Source of the DNA: Desulfurobacterium sp. TC5-1
Lineage (GTDB): Bacteria > Aquificota > Aquificia > Desulfurobacteriales > Desulfurobacteriaceae
Assembly (NCBI RefSeq): GCF_000421485.1
Contig: NZ_ATXC01000001.1
Coordinates: 496,001 to 560,000 of the forward strand
DNA: 64,000 nucleotides
Direction: 5' to 3'
The notes below the pieces were generated by a model, which saw only the letters and a list, made by a program, of their open reading frames with translations, ran no database searches and had not been told where the DNA came from. Position 1 is the stretch's first letter, and each line of letters begins with the position of its first letter. Shown here piece by piece: positions 62,029-64,000 of this stretch. Both the position numbers and the translations under genes were made by a program.

Positions 62029-62853
62029 ATGAGGTTTTCTCAGGCAGTTGAGCTGTTTCTCAACTTTAAATCAAAGGAATTAGCCGAAAGAACCATCAAG
62101 GAGTACAGGAAAGATCTATCTCTTTTTAAAGAGCTGATAGGTGACAAAGATGTAGAAGAGATAAAAACGTCTGACATCATGATTTTCAGGGGTAGTCTAA
62201 ACTGCAGTCCTTCTCTCATAAACAGACGTCTTTCCGCTCTCAACTCATTTTTTAACTTTTTAGTTGACATGGAAGTTATAAAGAGCAATCCTGTTAAAAA
62301 GTCCCTCAGGATAAGGAAAGTAAAGCAGAAAGTCCCGGAAGCCCTCTCTTATGAGGAGGTAGAAAAGGTTCTTCAGGCAGCTAAAGAGAGATGCTACAGA
62401 GATTACCTGATGATGAAGACAATCCTTTTCTGCGGTCTTCGTATCTCAGAGCTTCTCTCTATAGAGAAAAAGGACATTGTTACTGTAAAAGGGCGAAAAG
62501 TGTTGAGAGTTGTTGGAAAGGGCGGCAAAGAGAGGTTTATCCCACTGCCGGTAGATTTTGCACGGGAACTTGAAACCTACATGAACTCTTTAGACGGCGA
62601 AAAACTGTTTCCTCTAACCTATCAGGGAGCAAAGTACATCTTTAACAGGATAGCCGAATGTACGGGAGTAAAACTACATCCCCATAAGTTAAGGCATACC
62701 TTCGCCACAATTTTAGTTGATAGGGGCGTTGATATAAGGGTAATTCAGGCATTTTTAGGCCACGCATCGCCAAACACAACTGCAAGGTACGCTAAAGTTC
62801 GTGATGATGTTATGTTTAAGGTTGCCGACGAAGTTTTTAGCAACGTTAGTTAA
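62029..62853 (+). CDS. XerC/D-type tyrosine recombinase
   Basis: This 274-residue integrase-family recombinase has an N-terminal SAM-like domain (residues 1-85) and a catalytic domain. All catalytic residues are visible: Arg in FCGLRISELL, Lys in VVGKGGKERF, LHPHKLRHTFAT (His and Arg), FLGHASPNTTARYAKV (His and Tyr). Size fits chromosome-dimer-resolving Xer proteins. It has its own promoter and stands alone, with palindromes A and B upstream and C overlapping its stop codon. A mobile-element integrase is possible, but no element genes are seen. Confidence 0.9.
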   Translation: MRFSQAVELFLNFKSKELAERTIKEYRKDLSLFKELIGDKDVEEIKTSDIMIFRGSLNCSPSLINRRLSALNSFFNFLVDMEVIKSNPVKKSLRIRKVKQKVPEALSYEEVEKVLQAAKERCYRDYLMMKTILFCGLRISELLSIEKKDIVTVKGRKVLRVVGKGGKERFIPLPVDFARELETYMNSLDGEKLFPLTYQGAKYIFNRIAECTGVKLHPHKLRHTFATILVDRGVDIRVIQAFLGHASPNTTARYAKVRDDVMFKVADEVFSNVS

Positions 62854-62873
62854 CTATTGATATTTATGGTTAA
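62850..62873. repeat. 24-bp palindrome C overlapping the recombinase stop
   Basis: TTAAC-N14-GTTAA again, 18 of 24 positions symmetric. Its left arm contains the TAA stop codon of the recombinase gene at 62851-62853. The right half ATATTTATGGTTAA is identical to the inverted half of site A, 1.16 kb away. Confidence 0.7.
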
Positions 62874-62970
62874 TATTTTCTTTTTCAAGATGAAAAGAGT
62901 GTAGTCAGAAAAAGGAAAATAAATTTTCGGAAGAGTCTAACCTTGAGAACTGAAAAGCAAATGTGAATTT

Positions 62971-64000
62971 CTATACCAGAATTTTTAGAAACTTCATGAC
63001 AATCGTCTTTTCACCGTAGTTGGCAAAGAAGGCTGTCACCTTTGCATTGTCACCAATCCCTTCAACTCTCCTTACAACACCTTTACCAAACTTTTTATGG
63101 AAAACAATTTTCGGTTTTTTGTTCTTTTTAACAGAAGAGACGCTTTCTGTTGATGCAGTTTTTGAAGGTCTCTCTTTCCTTACCACCTTTTTAATTAAAT
63201 GAGGCGGTATCTCTTCAAGAAATCTTGAAGGTTCACTTTCTCTATAACTGCCAAAGAAACGCCTGCTCTTTGCCCTTGTTAGAATAAGAAGCTTTTTAGC
63301 CCTGGTGATGGCAACGTAAAACAGACGCCGCTCCTCTTCTATCTGCTCCGCGCTTTCAAGGGAACGAACGTGGGGAAATAGTCCTTCTTCAAGTCCCGTT
63401 ATGAAAACTACGGGAAATTCTAAACCTTTAGAGGCGTGAACAGTCATCAACGTTACCTTTTCCGCCTCTTCCATCTCATCCTGATCGGAGGAAAGTGTAA
63501 TCGTGTTTAAGAACTCTAAAAAGAGCTCTTCACCTTTAAGGCCTGTCCTTTCTGCGAACTCTTCTATTGTGTTTCCGAGCTCTCTTATATTCTCGAGTCT
63601 TGATTCCCAATCTTCCCTGTACTCTTTCCTTAAATAGTCTTCATACCTTGCCGCTACAGTTATGAATCTGACAAGCTCGTAAGGTCTTAAACTGTTTACC
63701 TTTTCTCTTCCCTCTTCTATTATGTGAATTAGCTCCCTTATACCTTCTTTCTGCCTTGTCGGAGCGGTTTCGAGCATCGCTTTAAGGGCTTCAAGATTGC
63801 TTTTGCCTTCGTCCAGAAGTTTTTTTATCTTCTCTTCCGCAGCTGCCCCAAGACCCCTTTTGGGCGTGTTAAGAATTCTAAATATGGAAAGTCTGTCTTC
63901 ATCAAAAAGAATAATCCTTAAATACGCAATGATATCTTTTATCTCTTTTCTCTCGTAAAACTTCAATCCACCGACTATTTGATAGTTTATCCCTGATCTT
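62971..64000 (-). CDS. UvrD/PcrA-type DNA helicase, 3' part only
   Basis: This is the C-terminal part of a superfamily 1 helicase; the reading frame runs off the right edge. Visible 2B/2A motifs are GGLKFYERKEIKDIIAYLR at the window border, VTLMTVHASKGLEFPVVF (motif V), EERRLFYVAITRAKKLL (motif VI) and a basic tail with a Tudor-like end (HKKFGKGVVRRVEG). This tail suits PcrA/UvrD, which binds RNA polymerase through it. The Walker motifs lie outside the window. It ends 117 bases from the recombinase gene, convergently. Confidence 0.9.
   Translation of the reverse strand, partial: RSGINYQIVGGLKFYERKEIKDIIAYLRIILFDEDRLSIFRILNTPKRGLGAAAEEKIKKLLDEGKSNLEALKAMLETAPTRQKEGIRELIHIIEEGREKVNSLRPYELVRFITVAARYEDYLRKEYREDWESRLENIRELGNTIEEFAERTGLKGEELFLEFLNTITLSSDQDEMEEAEKVTLMTVHASKGLEFPVVFITGLEEGLFPHVRSLESAEQIEEERRLFYVAITRAKKLLILTRAKSRRFFGSYRESEPSRFLEEIPPHLIKKVVRKERPSKTASTESVSSVKKNKKPKIVFHKKFGKGVVRRVEGIGDNAKVTAFFANYGEKTIVMKFLKILV

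Overview
The window reads as compact chromosome from a thermophilic, Gram-negative-type, autotrophic bacterium, most likely Aquificota close to Desulfurobacteriaceae (Desulfurobacterium/Thermovibrio). This is an inference from gene content: an outer-membrane toolkit (LpxA, LolA, lipoproteins), a two-subunit biotin carboxylase of the pyruvate or 2-oxoglutarate carboxylase type, a Lys/Glu-rich proteome, selenium genes (SelA, MnmH) and flagellar and type IV pilus parts. No 16S rRNA is present to prove it. Genes are packed in long runs with 4-20 bp overlaps, several convergent pairs overlap at their 3' ends, and GTG/TTG starts are common. No tRNA, rRNA, CRISPR array, IS element or prophage was seen.

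Layout. 0-11 kb: selA; a DUF3857/transglutaminase protein, tsaD and ppk2; then, on the minus strand, a PAS-GGDEF-EAL protein, recO, an AddA/RecB-like helicase-nuclease and a DUF1439 lipoprotein. 11-20 kb: BioH-like hydrolase, mtaB, rlmN with an unlisted 42-residue membrane ORF in front of it, a divergent promoter pair, and an HlyD/ABC/ABC-2 efflux system. 19.5-23 kb: ppa, phoU, an SPFH protein, an ABC-3 metal permease and a small GTPase. 23-31 kb (minus): a nine-gene run of putative regulator, pilB, DUF190, aroD, hemX-like, hemA, hemC, hemD and hemB. 31-39 kb (plus): fabF, rnc, maf, a coiled-coil membrane protein, a pseudo-receiver protein, ispF, fabZ, lpxA, gatB. 39-45 kb: TPR-like protein, mnmH, ruvX, motA with two motB-type genes, glcD and lolA. 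45-50 kb: rsmD, queD, a U32 protein and pgk. 50-55 kb (minus): murD, ftsW, murG, scpB and a cytidylate-kinase-like protein. 55-61 kb: M16 peptidase, pgpA, the biotin carboxylase pair, a histidine phosphatase and sfsA. 61-64 kb: a small orphan gene, a long non-coding gap, a tyrosine recombinase and the 3' part of uvrD/pcrA.

The genes cover core functions: tetrapyrrole synthesis from glutamyl-tRNA to uroporphyrinogen III, fatty acid/lipid A and isoprenoid steps, peptidoglycan synthesis, carboxylation for carbon fixation or anaplerosis, recombination and repair, and an unusual density of RNA-modification genes (TsaD, MtaB, RlmN, MnmH, RsmD, QueD and perhaps a U32 hydroxylase).

The most interesting unexplained structure is around the tyrosine recombinase at 62029-62853. 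Three 24-bp imperfect palindromes of the form TTAAC-N14-GTTAA lie at 61687, 61841 and 62850. Two are in the gap before the gene and one overlaps its stop codon. Their size and arm sequence recall Xer/dif-type sites, suggesting a self-contained single-recombinase system or an autoregulatory circuit. Other points worth following are the pseudo-receiver/coiled-coil pair, the duplicated motB, the 42-residue membrane ORF and the ABC-3 permease without its ATPase.
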